Positions 25,503 through 34,295 of a DNA stretch of 64,000 nt are shown here, in pieces. Each line of letters starts with the position of its first letter. Positions within the stretch are counted from its first letter, which is position 1. The stretch is taken from positions 124,001 through 188,000 of the forward strand of contig NZ_BCZQ01000003.1 in assembly GCF_001598815.1 (NCBI RefSeq), read 5' to 3'. This stretch comes from Sphingopyxis terrae subsp. terrae NBRC 15098. GTDB lineage: Bacteria > Pseudomonadota > Alphaproteobacteria > Sphingomonadales > Sphingomonadaceae. The position numbers were made by a program, and so were the translations under genes. The notes under the pieces are model-generated. The model searched no databases. It was given only the letters and a program-made list of their open reading frames with translations, and was not told where the DNA came from.

Positions 25503-27857
25503 GTGAAAAGCCTGTTTAGCGACCAGATTTCGGACGATGATCTTCCGCTGCGTACCCTGTTGGGCCTGACCCGGCAGGACGAAGCGGTCGGCGACCTGCG
25601 CCAGCTCCAGATCGCGCCGCTGCGCGGCCGGGGCGCACTGCGCCTCCTCCTCAACGGGGGCATGGCGCTGGTCGCGGGGTTCACCATGATGATGGAAACG
25701 GCGTGGCCGGTCGTCGTCGGCTGGCTCCTCGTCACGCTCGCCTTTTCGATATGGTCGTTCCGCACCTTCGACAGGTTGCCGCTCGACGATCCCAAATTCG
25801 CGACCGCGGCCGAGTTTCGCCTCTGTCATCGCCATGCGCTGTATTCGGCGCTGCTCTGGGGCGGCGCCTTCTGGTTGCAAGGGCTGACGCCGACGCTCGA
25901 CCACGTCCTTTCGTTGTGGACGATCGCGCTGCTGCTGATGCTCGCGCTGACGATGGTCGCGCACAGCATGCCGCTGACCTGTATTCTCTATATCGCGCCC
26001 GTCACGCTTTCGGCCTCGCTCGCGACCGCGGCGGCCGGCGCGCCGCAGCTGACCGGGGTGACGATGGTCGCGGGGCTGCTCCTCGCTACCTTCTGCCTCC
26101 GGTTTGCGCAGACGCACATCCGTATCCGCCGCGCCGAAACGGTGCTGCACGAAAAGTCCGAGACGGTCAGCCTGCTGCTGCGCGAGTTCGAGGACACCTC
26201 GGCCGACTGGCTGTGGCAGACCGACAATTCGCGCCGGCTGGTCCATGTATCGCCGCGCCTTGCCTATGCGCTCGGCGGCAGCGCCGAGGCGCTCGAAGGC
26301 ATTCCGCTGCTTCAGGCGCTGTCGGGCGACGCATGGGAAAGCGCGACCTTTCCCAAGGCACTGCACGACATGGCCGAACGGATGAAGCGGCGCGAAAGCT
26401 TTTCGAACCTGATCGTCCCCGTGACGATCGCCGGCAAGCGCCGCTGGTGGGAATTGTCGGCATCGCCGCGCCTCGACGAGAGCGGCAAGTTCCTCGGCTT
26501 CCGCGGCGTCGGATCGGACGTCACCGAACAACATGCCACCGCCGAACAGATCGCCAAGATGGCGCGCTTCGACAATCTGACCGGCCTGCCCAACCGGCTG
26601 AGCCTGCACGAAGACCTGGCGCGCGCACTGACCCACGCGCTCGAGGCGAAATCACGCTGCGCAATGATGATGATCGACCTCGATCGCTTCAAGGCGGTGA
26701 ACGATACGCTCGGCCATCCGGTCGGCGACAAATTGCTCGCCCAGGTCGCCGCGCGGCTCAAGAGCATGATGGAACAGGGCATGACCTGCGGCCGCCTGGG
26801 CGGCGACGAATTCGCGGTCGTGCTTCACAATATCGTCTCGTCCAAGGAGATCGAGGATCTGGCGCGGCGGATCATCGCGACGATCAGCCGGCCCTATGTG
26901 GTCGATAATCACCAGCTCTTCGTCGGCGCCAGCGTCGGCTATGCGATCGGGCCGCAGGACGGCAATACGGTCGAAACGCTGACCCGCAACGCCGACCTCG
27001 CACTCTACAAGTCGAAGGACAAGGGCGGCAATGTCGTCGCCGCCTATGTCGCCTCGCTCCACGCCCAGGCCGAGGAACGGCGCGTGATGGAGCAGGAATT
27101 GCGCGGCGCGCTCGATCGCAAGGAGTTCGAACTTTACTACCAGCCCGTCGTCACCGCCGAGGATGGCACGCTCAACGGCTTTGAGGCCCTGATCCGCTGG
27201 ACCAACCAGAAACTCGGCAGCGTATCGCCCGGCCGCTTCATTCCGCTGGCCGAGGACAGCCGCCTGATCGGCCCGATCGGCGAATGGGTGCTGCGCACCG
27301 CCTGCGCCGAGACGATGCGCTGGCCGTCTAATCTGAAGGTCGCGATCAACGTGTCGGCCGAACAGCTCACCGATCCCAATTTCGCCTCGGTTGTCGTCTC
27401 CGCGCTCGCGCAGAGCGGCCTGCCTCCGCAGCGGCTCGAGATCGAAGTGACCGAAAGCGTCTTTCTGCGCGACGGCGGCGGCGCAGCGCAGCTGCTCGAC
27501 CAACTCATCGGCCTCGGCGTCCGGCTGTCGCTCGACGATTTCGGCACCGGCTATTCGTCGCTCGGCTATCTGCGCAAGACGCAATTCTCGACCATCAAGG
27601 TCGACCGCAGCTTCGTCGTCGGCGCCGCAAAGGGCAGCATCGAATCGATCGCGATCATCCGCGCCGTCGTCGCACTCGCCGACAGCCTCGGCATGTCGAC
27701 GACCGCAGAAGGCGCCGAAACCGAGGTCGAGGTCGACACGCTACGCACGCTCGGGTGCAGCAATATCCAGGGCTATTATTATGGCCGTCCGATGCCGGCA
27801 ACCGACGTGCTGACGCTGTTCCGGCCGCCCGAATCGATCGCGACCGCAGCGGCCTGA
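25503..27857 (+). CDS. Membrane PAS-GGDEF-EAL cyclic-di-GMP protein
   Basis: 784 residues from a GTG at 25503. About five membrane helices (residues 50-210) precede a PAS domain (about 220-350, with ADWLWQTDN). Next are GGDEF (about 360-520, LDRFKAVNDTLGH and GRLGGDEFAVV) and EAL (about 535-780). Both active sites look intact: GGDEF itself, and for EAL the residues in FEALIRW, INVSAEQL, EIEVTES, DDFGTGYSSL, IKVDRSF and QGYYYGRP. It could therefore both make and degrade c-di-GMP, with the balance set by the membrane or PAS input. It stands alone; an upstream in-frame ATG at 25443 is less likely. Confidence 0.92.
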   Translation: MKSLFSDQISDDDLPLRTLLGLTRQDEAVGDLRQLQIAPLRGRGALRLLLNGGMALVAGFTMMMETAWPVVVGWLLVTLAFSIWSFRTFDRLPLDDPKFATAAEFRLCHRHALYSALLWGGAFWLQGLTPTLDHVLSLWTIALLLMLALTMVAHSMPLTCILYIAPVTLSASLATAAAGAPQLTGVTMVAGLLLATFCLRFAQTHIRIRRAETVLHEKSETVSLLLREFEDTSADWLWQTDNSRRLVHVSPRLAYALGGSAEALEGIPLLQALSGDAWESATFPKALHDMAERMKRRESFSNLIVPVTIAGKRRWWELSASPRLDESGKFLGFRGVGSDVTEQHATAEQIAKMARFDNLTGLPNRLSLHEDLARALTHALEAKSRCAMMMIDLDRFKAVNDTLGHPVGDKLLAQVAARLKSMMEQGMTCGRLGGDEFAVVLHNIVSSKEIEDLARRIIATISRPYVVDNHQLFVGASVGYAIGPQDGNTVETLTRNADLALYKSKDKGGNVVAAYVASLHAQAEERRVMEQELRGALDRKEFELYYQPVVTAEDGTLNGFEALIRWTNQKLGSVSPGRFIPLAEDSRLIGPIGEWVLRTACAETMRWPSNLKVAINVSAEQLTDPNFASVVVSALAQSGLPPQRLEIEVTESVFLRDGGGAAQLLDQLIGLGVRLSLDDFGTGYSSLGYLRKTQFSTIKVDRSFVVGAAKGSIESIAIIRAVVALADSLGMSTTAEGAETEVEVDTLRTLGCSNIQGYYYGRPMPATDVLTLFRPPESIATAAA

Positions 27858-28078
27858 CCGCCCTCTGTTCACCGCTTCCGCATCGGTCCGCCGCGGCGCC
27901 GAAACGCCCGTTCGGCGACGAAGCGAAGAGCCTGAGCGACGAATTGCACAGCTTAACAAAAGGTTCCCCCACCCACCGCACCAACGGCGCAACTCACCGC
28001 TAGATGGGTGGTGGTTGCGAAAGCCTGTGGCAGAGACGCTGCAACGCTTGAAGACAAGCCAATGGGGGGTCGCCTTTC

Positions 28079-28642
28079 ATGCTTCATCGCCGCTTTCTGG
28101 GTGCATTTGCGCTGTGTGCTTCGCTGCTCTTCAGCCTTCCTGCCGCCGCGCAGAGCTATCTCCAGTGCGTCCCCTTCGCCCGTTCGGAATCGGGTGTCGA
28201 AATCCGCGGTAATGCCAAGACCTGGTGGTCGCAGGCGGCCGGTGAATATAAGCGCGGCCACGAACCCCGGAAGGGTGCCGTCATGGCATTCGCCGCGACC
28301 CGCGGCATGCCGCTGGGCCATGTCGCCGTCGTGAAAAAGGTCATCAGCGACCGCGAAATCCTGATCGACCATGCCAATTGGTCGCCGATCAACGGCCGCC
28401 GCGGCCAGATCGAGCGCAACGTCCGCGTCGTCGACGTCAGCGACGCTGGCGATTGGAGCGCGGTGCGCGTCTGGTATGCGCCGATCGGCGATCTCGGCCT
28501 GCGCGCCAATCCGGTGCAGGGCTTCATCTATCCCGACAGCGACAGCGCGCCCGACAGCTCGACCTTCGACGCACCGGTGTGGGCGAGCAACAATTGGAAG
28601 CCGGGCAACGGCCTCGACGTCGTCGCCGCTTCGCTGCGCTGA
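28079..28642 (+). CDS. Exported CHAP-domain protein (probable peptidoglycan amidase)
   Basis: 187 residues. Signal peptide cleaved near AAAQ (residue 25), then a CHAP domain. The catalytic cysteine is in SYLQCVPFAR (about residue 30), the histidine in LGHVAVVKKV and the polar third residue in ILIDHANWS. The mature part is little more than the catalytic domain with a C-terminal Trp/Asn-rich extension. CHAP enzymes cleave peptidoglycan amide or peptide bonds; a periplasmic remodelling role is inferred. The 27858-28078 gap upstream holds an A-rich stretch and a weak GC hairpin, nothing definite. Confidence 0.88.
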   Translation: MLHRRFLGAFALCASLLFSLPAAAQSYLQCVPFARSESGVEIRGNAKTWWSQAAGEYKRGHEPRKGAVMAFAATRGMPLGHVAVVKKVISDREILIDHANWSPINGRRGQIERNVRVVDVSDAGDWSAVRVWYAPIGDLGLRANPVQGFIYPDSDSAPDSSTFDAPVWASNNWKPGNGLDVVAASLR

Positions 28643-28675
28643 GTTGAACTGAGCAAAGTCTAACCGCTAATCGTC

Positions 28676-28739
28676 ATTGCGAGCGCAGCGAAGCAATCTC
28701 CGGCTGTCGATCTGGAGATTGCTTCGCTGCGCTTGCAAT
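28676..28739. repeat. Long inverted repeat (REP-like, family B)
   Basis: ATTGCGAGCGCAGCGAAGCA.. (28676-28701) is followed after 12 bases by its near-perfect inverted copy (28714-28739). It forms a 26-bp stem between the convergent CHAP and DUF3297 genes. Unrelated in sequence to the repeats at 3933 and 33377. Elements starting CGTCATTGCGAGC are common dispersed repeats in proteobacteria, from general knowledge. It may double as a bidirectional terminator. Confidence 0.8.
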
Positions 28740-28752
28740 GGCGAAAGGCCGA

Positions 28753-29022
28753 TCAGTCGTCCGACGCGTCGTCGCTCTCGGCCCCGGCATCTTCGAACCA
28801 GGCTTCGACCGGGCCCGACAGCTTGATCGTCATCGGCTGGCCGAAACGGTCCTTCGACTTGCCCGCCGCGACGCGGATCCAGCCTTCCGAGATCGAATAT
28901 TCCTCGACATCGGTGCGTTCCTGGCCCTTGAACCGGATGCCGATGCCGCGTTGCAGCACCTCCATGTCGAAATGCGGCGAGCGGGGGTTGGTCGACAGGC
29001 GGTCGGGGGGCGTATCGGTCAT
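28753..29022 (-). CDS. DUF3297 family protein
   Basis: 89 residues, soluble. The DUF3297 core is visible: PDRLSTNPRSPHFD, then GIGIRFKGQERTDVEEYSIS and EGWIRVAAGKSKDRFGQPMT, with an acidic tail (GAESDDASDD). The family is small, conserved and of unknown function. The ATG at 29022 has GGAGATTTC upstream. Monocistronic. Confidence 0.88.
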   Translation of the reverse strand: MTDTPPDRLSTNPRSPHFDMEVLQRGIGIRFKGQERTDVEEYSISEGWIRVAAGKSKDRFGQPMTIKLSGPVEAWFEDAGAESDDASDD

Positions 29023-29344
29023 CTGAAATCTCCGTTTTCTGGCCGCTGCCGCTAGGCGAGCCAGCCTCGCAAATCAAGCGCCGCTGCGCCTTGCCATGCT
29101 GCTCCGCCTTGCGTGCCATAGCGGAACAGAAGCGCTGCCCCGCGCCGCGCGCGCAACGCCCCGTCGCGAAATAGAGGGTTAATGCCCGATATTTCCGGAA
29201 CCGGCCGAAGGGCACGGATTTGCGGCGTTCACACGGCCACGGGCGCGCCGATATCCGAATTAACCATAAGAAAAGACGAAACTTTCTTCGGGAAGACCGC
29301 GTCTTTTGGGCAGGGACCAGATCCACGCGTGGAGGAGAAAATCC
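29023..29344. other. Intergenic region with a nested leader hairpin
   Basis: No ORF here looks coding. The notable element is a nested stem: AAAAGACG (29271-29278) with CGTCTTTT (29300-29307), enclosing CTTTC-TTCG-GGAAG with a stable TTCG tetraloop. It ends 37 bases before the collagen-like gene start, inside its probable leader. It could be an attenuator or a stabiliser. The region is AT-richer than its surroundings near 29255-29285. Confidence 0.4.
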
Positions 29345-30277
29345 ATGGTTTCAACGCGTCTTGATCGTCGTATTTCCTTGCTCATCGCCCTGCCCGTCTG
29401 CCTGGTGCTCGGCGCCTGCGAATCGTCGGGAAGCTACCGCGTCGGCGCAGTCGGCCCGGCCGGACCGACCGGCGCTGCCGGTCCGCAAGGCCCCGAAGGG
29501 CCCGCCGGACCGCAAGGCCCCGCTGGCCCCGCCGGCCCCGCCGGCAGCGCGCTCGGCCTTGGCGATGCGGGCGCGCTGGCTGTCGGCGGTCTGGTCGGGC
29601 CGGGCGGTATCGCGGGCACCGGCCTGCTTGCCAACACCGGCGACCCTGCGAACGTCAATCCGGTGATCGGCGGCGTGCTCGTCAAATCGGGCGGCCTCGT
29701 CAATGTCGTCGCCGACAAGACGCTGCTCCTCGCCAATGCGGTCGACAGCAAATTGCCCGGCGGCACCAACCTCGTCGGCACGGTCGTCGGCGTGGTCAAG
29801 AGCACCGGCGTCGCGCTCGTCCAAACGGGCAACGGCCAGCAATATCTGCTCGACGGCCTTGCCGCCGCGCCCGGCGAACTTGTCACCGCCACGATCGGCA
29901 AGGCAACCGCGATCGGGTCGCCCGGCGCTTCACCGCTGATCGGGGCGAGCATCCTGTCGCCCGGCCAGACCAATGGATCGCTGTTGACCGTCGGGGTCGG
30001 GTCGAACGGCAACCTCGTGACGCTGCAACCCGGCGGCAGCGGCAATCTGCTCGGCGGCCTTGGCGGCGCGGTGCCGGGAACCGCCACACCGGGCAGCGGG
30101 GCGGGCAATCTGGTCGGCACACTGACCAGCACGGTCGGCACCACCGTCGGCGGCGTAGTCGGTCAGGCAGGCGGTCAGGCCGGAGGTTCAGGCACCGAAA
30201 AGGGCGGTCTGATCTCGGGCGTCACCCAGGGCGTCGGCGGCCTCCTTGGCGGGTTGAAGCCGCCGCGCGGGGATTGA
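29345..30277 (+). CDS. Collagen-like (Gly-X-Y repeat) lipoprotein
   Basis: 310 residues. Signal peptide with lipobox LGAC (about residue 25). About ten Gly-X-Y triplets follow (residues ~36-66: GPAGPTGAAGPQGPEGP and on), then a glycine-rich domain (about 70-310) with repeated GTxVGxVxxTxG and GxxLxxGxxG motifs that look like a repetitive beta structure. Surface or outer-membrane location is inferred. GGAG precedes the ATG. It lies 8 bases upstream of a TpsB-like outer-membrane transporter, suggesting that the transporter exports or displays it. Collagen triplets form trimeric stalks in other bacteria. Confidence 0.85.
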   Translation: MVSTRLDRRISLLIALPVCLVLGACESSGSYRVGAVGPAGPTGAAGPQGPEGPAGPQGPAGPAGPAGSALGLGDAGALAVGGLVGPGGIAGTGLLANTGDPANVNPVIGGVLVKSGGLVNVVADKTLLLANAVDSKLPGGTNLVGTVVGVVKSTGVALVQTGNGQQYLLDGLAAAPGELVTATIGKATAIGSPGASPLIGASILSPGQTNGSLLTVGVGSNGNLVTLQPGGSGNLLGGLGGAVPGTATPGSGAGNLVGTLTSTVGTTVGGVVGQAGGQAGGSGTEKGGLISGVTQGVGGLLGGLKPPRGD

Positions 30278-30285
30278 TCGCGATC

Positions 30286-31926
30286 ATGCGGAGCCCGAAC
30301 CGGTGCGGCGCCGCGGCGTTGGCAGCAGCGATGCTCCTGCCCGCCGCGGCGTCCGCCGCCCAACCGTCCGCGACCCCGCTCGAACCGGGGCGCCCGCCGC
30401 TATCCCCGACCAGCGACCGGCCTTTCCCCCTCCCCGATCCTGACGTCGCACCACCCTCGCCGGCACGCACCGCGCCGCAGGGCCGCCCCGACATCGCGAT
30501 CCGCAAGGTCCGCTTCATCGGGGCCGGGGTCCCCGCCAACGTCGCCAAGGCGGCCGAGCCCTATATCGGCCGCCCCGCCTCGACCGAAAATCTGAAGCGC
30601 CTCGCCGCCGCGATGACGCGCGCCTACAACCGGTCGAGCGTCGCGCTGTTCACCCTCGTCATCCCCGAACAGGATTTTGCGGACGGCGTCGTCATCGTCG
30701 CCTCGGCCGAGGGGCATATAAGCCGCGTGACGATCAGCGGCGATGCGCAGGGCGGCCCCGCCCCGCTGATCGCGCGCATGGCCGCACCGCTGCCGGGGCA
30801 AGCCCCATTGCCGCGCGCCCGGTTCGAACGCGCGCTCGGCAATATCGCCGACATCCCGGGCACCAAGGTCACCCCGACGCTGGCGCTCGGCGACAGCCCC
30901 GGCGCGGTGGCGCTCGATCTGGCGGTCGACGCCAGCCGCCCGACGCTCGGCGTCGGCTTCACGACGCGGTCGAGCCCCTATGTCCGCGACGGCATCGTCG
31001 AGGCGACGGCGCGCGGCTACAGCCTCCTGCGCAGCGGCGACGAGAGTCAGCTCGGCGGCGCGGCGGCGGTCGATTTCAAATCGCTGCTCTATATCACCGC
31101 GCGCCATTCCACGCCGCTGGGCGCCGCGGGCACGCGCGCCGAGCTGTCGGTCGCGGCGCTGCGCACCCGGCCGCGTGCGCTCGCCATCGACGGCAAGGCG
31201 TGGAGCGGCGGGCTGGCGGTGACCCACCCGCTGATCCGCAGCACGCGGCGCACGCTGACGCTGTCGGGGCGGCTCGACTATCTCGATTCGCGCAACGCCC
31301 TGTTCGGCACCACGATCGCGGCGGAGAAGAGCTGGACCGCGAGCGGCGCGCTGGCCTTTCGCCTGACCGAGGACCGCAGCGTGGTCGGCGCCCGCATCGG
31401 CGTCTCGCGCGGCCTCGACATCGCGGGCGCGCGCGTCGATCCGGCGGTGGGGGAAGCGGACTTTCTCTATGCCGACGCGGCGGTCGAGGCGAATCAGGCG
31501 ATCGGCAAGCGCGTCGTGCTGCGCGCCGCCGCCACCGGACGCTGGACGCGCGACCGCCTACCCGCGGCACAGCGCTTCAGCGTGGGCGGCGCCAGCTTCG
31601 GGCGCGCCTTCGACGACGGGCTGGTCAGCGGCGACCGCGGCTATGCAGGCTTCGGCGAGCTGGCACTGCGCCCGCTGGCAAAGGGCGCGCTCGCGAAGAG
31701 CGAGGTCTATGCCTTCGCCGACTATGCCGATGTGACGCTGCTCGCGCGCCCCGCGACCCCGCGCAGCCGGTTCGATCTGGGAAGCTGGGGCGGCGGGGTG
31801 CGCCTGTCGTACCGCGACAATGCGACGATCGGGGTCGAGTTCGCCGATGCGTGGAACCAGCCCGCCCCCGGCTTCGATCAGGGCTGGCGCGTCGCGCTCG
31901 CCTGGAAAGTCTCGATCCGCCCCTGA
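30286..31926 (+). CDS. ShlB/FhaC/HecB-family (TpsB) outer-membrane transporter
   Basis: 546 residues from the ATG at 30286 (an in-frame TTG at 30274 overlaps the upstream stop). A signal peptide and a proline-rich linker (about 25-65) precede POTRA-like domains (about 70-200: IAIRKVRFIGAGVP, then GVVIVASAEGHISRVTISGD). A 16-strand-type barrel follows. The loop-6 motif region GGASFGRAFDDGLVSGDRGY matches the conserved part of the family, and the last residues VALAWKVSIRP end a beta strand. TpsB proteins export one partner, usually encoded next to them; here the only candidate is the collagen-like lipoprotein. Confidence 0.87.
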   Translation: MRSPNRCGAAALAAAMLLPAAASAAQPSATPLEPGRPPLSPTSDRPFPLPDPDVAPPSPARTAPQGRPDIAIRKVRFIGAGVPANVAKAAEPYIGRPASTENLKRLAAAMTRAYNRSSVALFTLVIPEQDFADGVVIVASAEGHISRVTISGDAQGGPAPLIARMAAPLPGQAPLPRARFERALGNIADIPGTKVTPTLALGDSPGAVALDLAVDASRPTLGVGFTTRSSPYVRDGIVEATARGYSLLRSGDESQLGGAAAVDFKSLLYITARHSTPLGAAGTRAELSVAALRTRPRALAIDGKAWSGGLAVTHPLIRSTRRTLTLSGRLDYLDSRNALFGTTIAAEKSWTASGALAFRLTEDRSVVGARIGVSRGLDIAGARVDPAVGEADFLYADAAVEANQAIGKRVVLRAAATGRWTRDRLPAAQRFSVGGASFGRAFDDGLVSGDRGYAGFGELALRPLAKGALAKSEVYAFADYADVTLLARPATPRSRFDLGSWGGGVRLSYRDNATIGVEFADAWNQPAPGFDQGWRVALAWKVSIRP

Positions 31927-31935
31927 CCGGCGCTC

Positions 31936-32403
31936 TCAGGCGGTACGGCGCCCGCGCTCGCGAGGTGGCGGTGCCTCGGCCTTGAACAGCGTTTCGGCGA
32001 CCGGATAAAGCTCGCTTTCCTCGCGCGCGATCCGGTCGCCCAGCGCGGTCAGGATCGCGCGCGTTTCGGCGCAGAAGCCCGGCCAGTCGGCCTCGACGCG
32101 CAATTGGGTCCAATAGCTGTCATAGGCCTCGAACGCCTCGGCGATATGGCCCATCTCGTCGATGAAGCGCGCGGCAAGCTCGGCCAGCACCGGCTCGCCC
32201 TTCGTCTGCAACCGCGGATAGAGCGCCCAATCCTCGCACTTCAGATGGCGCACCAGCGTGTCGCGAAACATCCCGCGCACCGCGGCCAATTCGGTCGGCC
32301 GCGGCGGGCGCCGGCCTGCGACAAATTCGATCATGAAGCCCGACAGGGTGACGAGCGCCGCATGTTCGGCGCGCAATCGGCGCATTTCCTGCGTCAAAGG
32401 CAT
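31936..32403 (-). CDS. Hemerythrin HHE-domain protein
   Basis: 155 residues, four-helix bundle. Di-iron ligands are apparent: His in LRAEHAALV, HLKCEDWALYP (His and Glu), EMGHIAEAF, and EESELYPVAE. Such proteins bind O2 or NO or act in iron and stress protection. GGAGGG lies just before the ATG at 32403. It is convergent with the TpsB gene (9-base gap) and not clearly linked to neighbours. Confidence 0.85.
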   Translation of the reverse strand: MPLTQEMRRLRAEHAALVTLSGFMIEFVAGRRPPRPTELAAVRGMFRDTLVRHLKCEDWALYPRLQTKGEPVLAELAARFIDEMGHIAEAFEAYDSYWTQLRVEADWPGFCAETRAILTALGDRIAREESELYPVAETLFKAEAPPPRERGRRTA

Positions 32404-32592
32404 GAACCACCCTCCAGTCGAGCGGTCCCTCACTTGCCCGCATAACGCCGCATGCTGAAAAGAGCGTTAAGCACGCTCGGCCATACGCCCACCGGGTCCG
32501 CCGCCGCGGGCGGTGCCGTTGGCGTCGGCACCGACTGGACTTGCCCACAGCGACCGCCCATGCTGGCGCGAAACGGGATGGAGATCGGGTGA

Positions 32593-33321
32593 ATGACGGA
32601 TCTGGTATTGCGCGCCGACGAAGGCGGGATCGCGACGCTGACGCTCAATCGTGCCGACAAGCGCAATGCGCTCAACCTCGCGCTATGGGCCGAACTCGAC
32701 GCGCATATTTCGGATCTCGCGGCCGCGGGCGATGCGATCGGCGTGGTCGTGCTGCGCGCGAACGGGCCGGTCTTCTGCGCCGGGAACGACCTCAAGGAAC
32801 GCGGGGGCGAAGCGCCGCGGCCGCATTATCAGGCGTCGATCGTCACCCGCCTTGCCGAGCTGCCGCAACCGGTGATCGTCGCGGTGCAGGGTGGCTGCTT
32901 TACCGGCGGGCTCGAACTGGCGCTGGCCGGCGACATCATCGTCGCGGCGGAAAGCGCGCATTTCGCCGATACGCACGGCAAGTTCGGGCTCGTCCCCATC
33001 TGGGGGATGAGCCAGCGCCTGGCACGCCGCGTCGGCGAATGGAAGGCGCGCGAGATGAGCTTCACCGGCCTGCCGGTCGACGGGCGCGAGGCCGCGCGCA
33101 TCGGCCTTGCCAATCATTGCGTCGCCGACGACCGGCTCGACCTTGCCGTCCGCACCCTCGCCGAAGCGATCGCCGCCCAGTCGCGCCACAGCGTCTTCGC
33201 CTACAAGCGCCTCTACCGCGAACAAGCCGACCTCCCCCTCGCCGCCGGCCTCGCGCACGAAGTGTTCAACAGCGCCGGCGTTGCGCCGGACGTCGCCGAA
33301 AGGGTGGCGCGACAGTTCTGA
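32593..33321 (+). CDS. Enoyl-CoA hydratase/isomerase family protein
   Basis: 242 residues, crotonase fold. The oxyanion hole motifs are CAGNDLKER and GGCFTGGLELALAGD. The family's usual catalytic Glu positions are only partly evident: FGLVPIWGMSQRLARRVG has no Glu where hydratases carry the first catalytic glutamate, so isomerase or thioesterase-like chemistry on an acyl-CoA is possible. Monocistronic, with a second crotonase-fold gene converging from the right across a repeat. Confidence 0.85.
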   Translation: MTDLVLRADEGGIATLTLNRADKRNALNLALWAELDAHISDLAAAGDAIGVVVLRANGPVFCAGNDLKERGGEAPRPHYQASIVTRLAELPQPVIVAVQGGCFTGGLELALAGDIIVAAESAHFADTHGKFGLVPIWGMSQRLARRVGEWKAREMSFTGLPVDGREAARIGLANHCVADDRLDLAVRTLAEAIAAQSRHSVFAYKRLYREQADLPLAAGLAHEVFNSAGVAPDVAERVARQF

Positions 33322-33376
33322 CGGTCGCCCAGCGGCGGTTGTGGGGAGGGAAGCGAGGATTGCCGCTAACCGCTTT

Positions 33377-33465
33377 GTGTTCCCCGGCGAAAGCCGGGGC
33401 CCAGAGTGTCGAACGCCGCCGTTAGTGCTGAGAAGCCCTGGACCCCGGCCTTCGCCGGGGAACAC
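33377..33465. repeat. Inverted repeat (REP-like, family C)
   Basis: GTGTTCCCCGGCGAAAGCC.. (33377-33399) and its inverted copy (about 33443-33465, ending CGCCGGGGAACAC) flank 43 bases. Each arm also contains an internal CCCCGGC/GCCGGGG hairpin. It lies between two convergent enoyl-CoA hydratase genes. Its sequence is unlike the repeats at 3933 and 28676. Confidence 0.78.
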
Positions 33466-33503
33466 ATTGTCAACGCGGTACTCTCATTCTTTCGACACCC
33501 CCC

Positions 33504-34295
33504 TCACCGTTCGCGATACGCCGGGGGCCGTTTGCCAAGGAAGGCTGCGAGCGCTTCCTTATGGTCTTCGGTTGCGGACAGGATGACCTGCTGACGATCC
33601 TCGATCGCCATGGCGGCGTCGAGGCTCTGGGCGTCGATGTTGAGGTTGAGCGCCTGCTTCGACAGGCGCAGTCCCCAGGGGCTGGTCGCGAGCATTTCTT
33701 CGGCGAGCGCCAGGCCGCGGTCCAGCAATTCGTCCTCGGCGACGATCTCGCTCACCAGTCCCGCCGACAGCGCGCGCTCGGCGTCGATGAAGCGGCCGGT
33801 CAGGATCATCTCCGATGCCAGGCTGGCGCCGACGAGGCGCGGCAGGAAATAGCTCGACGCCATGTCGCAGCCGCCGAGCCCGATGCGGATATAGGCGGCG
33901 TTGCACCGGAAGCCAGGCGCCGCATAGCGCACATCGGCGGCGAGCATCAGCGACAGCCCGCCGCCCGCCGCGGCGCCATGCCCCAGCGCGATGATCGGCT
34001 GCGGACAGGCGCGCATCTTGCGATAGATATTGCCGATGCTCGTCTGGGTGCGCAGTGTGCGCAGCACCGGCGTCTCGTCGCTCGACCGGTCCTCCTGAAT
34101 GTCGAGCCCGGCGCAAAATCCGCGCCCCGCCCCGCGCAGGATGACGACGCGCACGTCGGGCCGCGCCGCCAGCCCGCCGAAATAATCGTGCAGCTCCTCG
34201 ACGAGCCCCTCGCTCAGCGCGTTGAGCCGCGCGGGCCGGTTGAGCGTTGCGATCTCGATCTGACCGCGCGCCTCGATCAGCAGTTCGCCGCTCAC
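33504..34295 (-). CDS. Enoyl-CoA hydratase family protein
   Basis: 263 residues from a GTG at 34295 that overlaps the SDR stop (GTGA). Crotonase motifs: FCAGLDIQED (oxyanion), GHGAAAGGGLSLMLAADVRYA, and IRIGLGGCDMASSYFLPRLVG in the active-site helix. A downstream SKQALNLNIDAQSLDAAMA segment is typical of the trimer interface. Acyl-CoA substrate unknown. It is translationally coupled to the upstream SDR, which may perform the next oxidation on the hydroxyacyl product. Confidence 0.87.
   Translation of the reverse strand: MSGELLIEARGQIEIATLNRPARLNALSEGLVEELHDYFGGLAARPDVRVVILRGAGRGFCAGLDIQEDRSSDETPVLRTLRTQTSIGNIYRKMRACPQPIIALGHGAAAGGGLSLMLAADVRYAAPGFRCNAAYIRIGLGGCDMASSYFLPRLVGASLASEMILTGRFIDAERALSAGLVSEIVAEDELLDRGLALAEEMLATSPWGLRLSKQALNLNIDAQSLDAAMAIEDRQQVILSATEDHKEALAAFLGKRPPAYRER

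Noticed and set aside
29450..29560. Tandem G/C-rich repeat that could be mistaken for a DNA satellite or CRISPR-like array
   Set aside because: The periodicity is 9 bases or multiples of 3 and encodes Gly-X-Y triplets in frame; there are no spacers.
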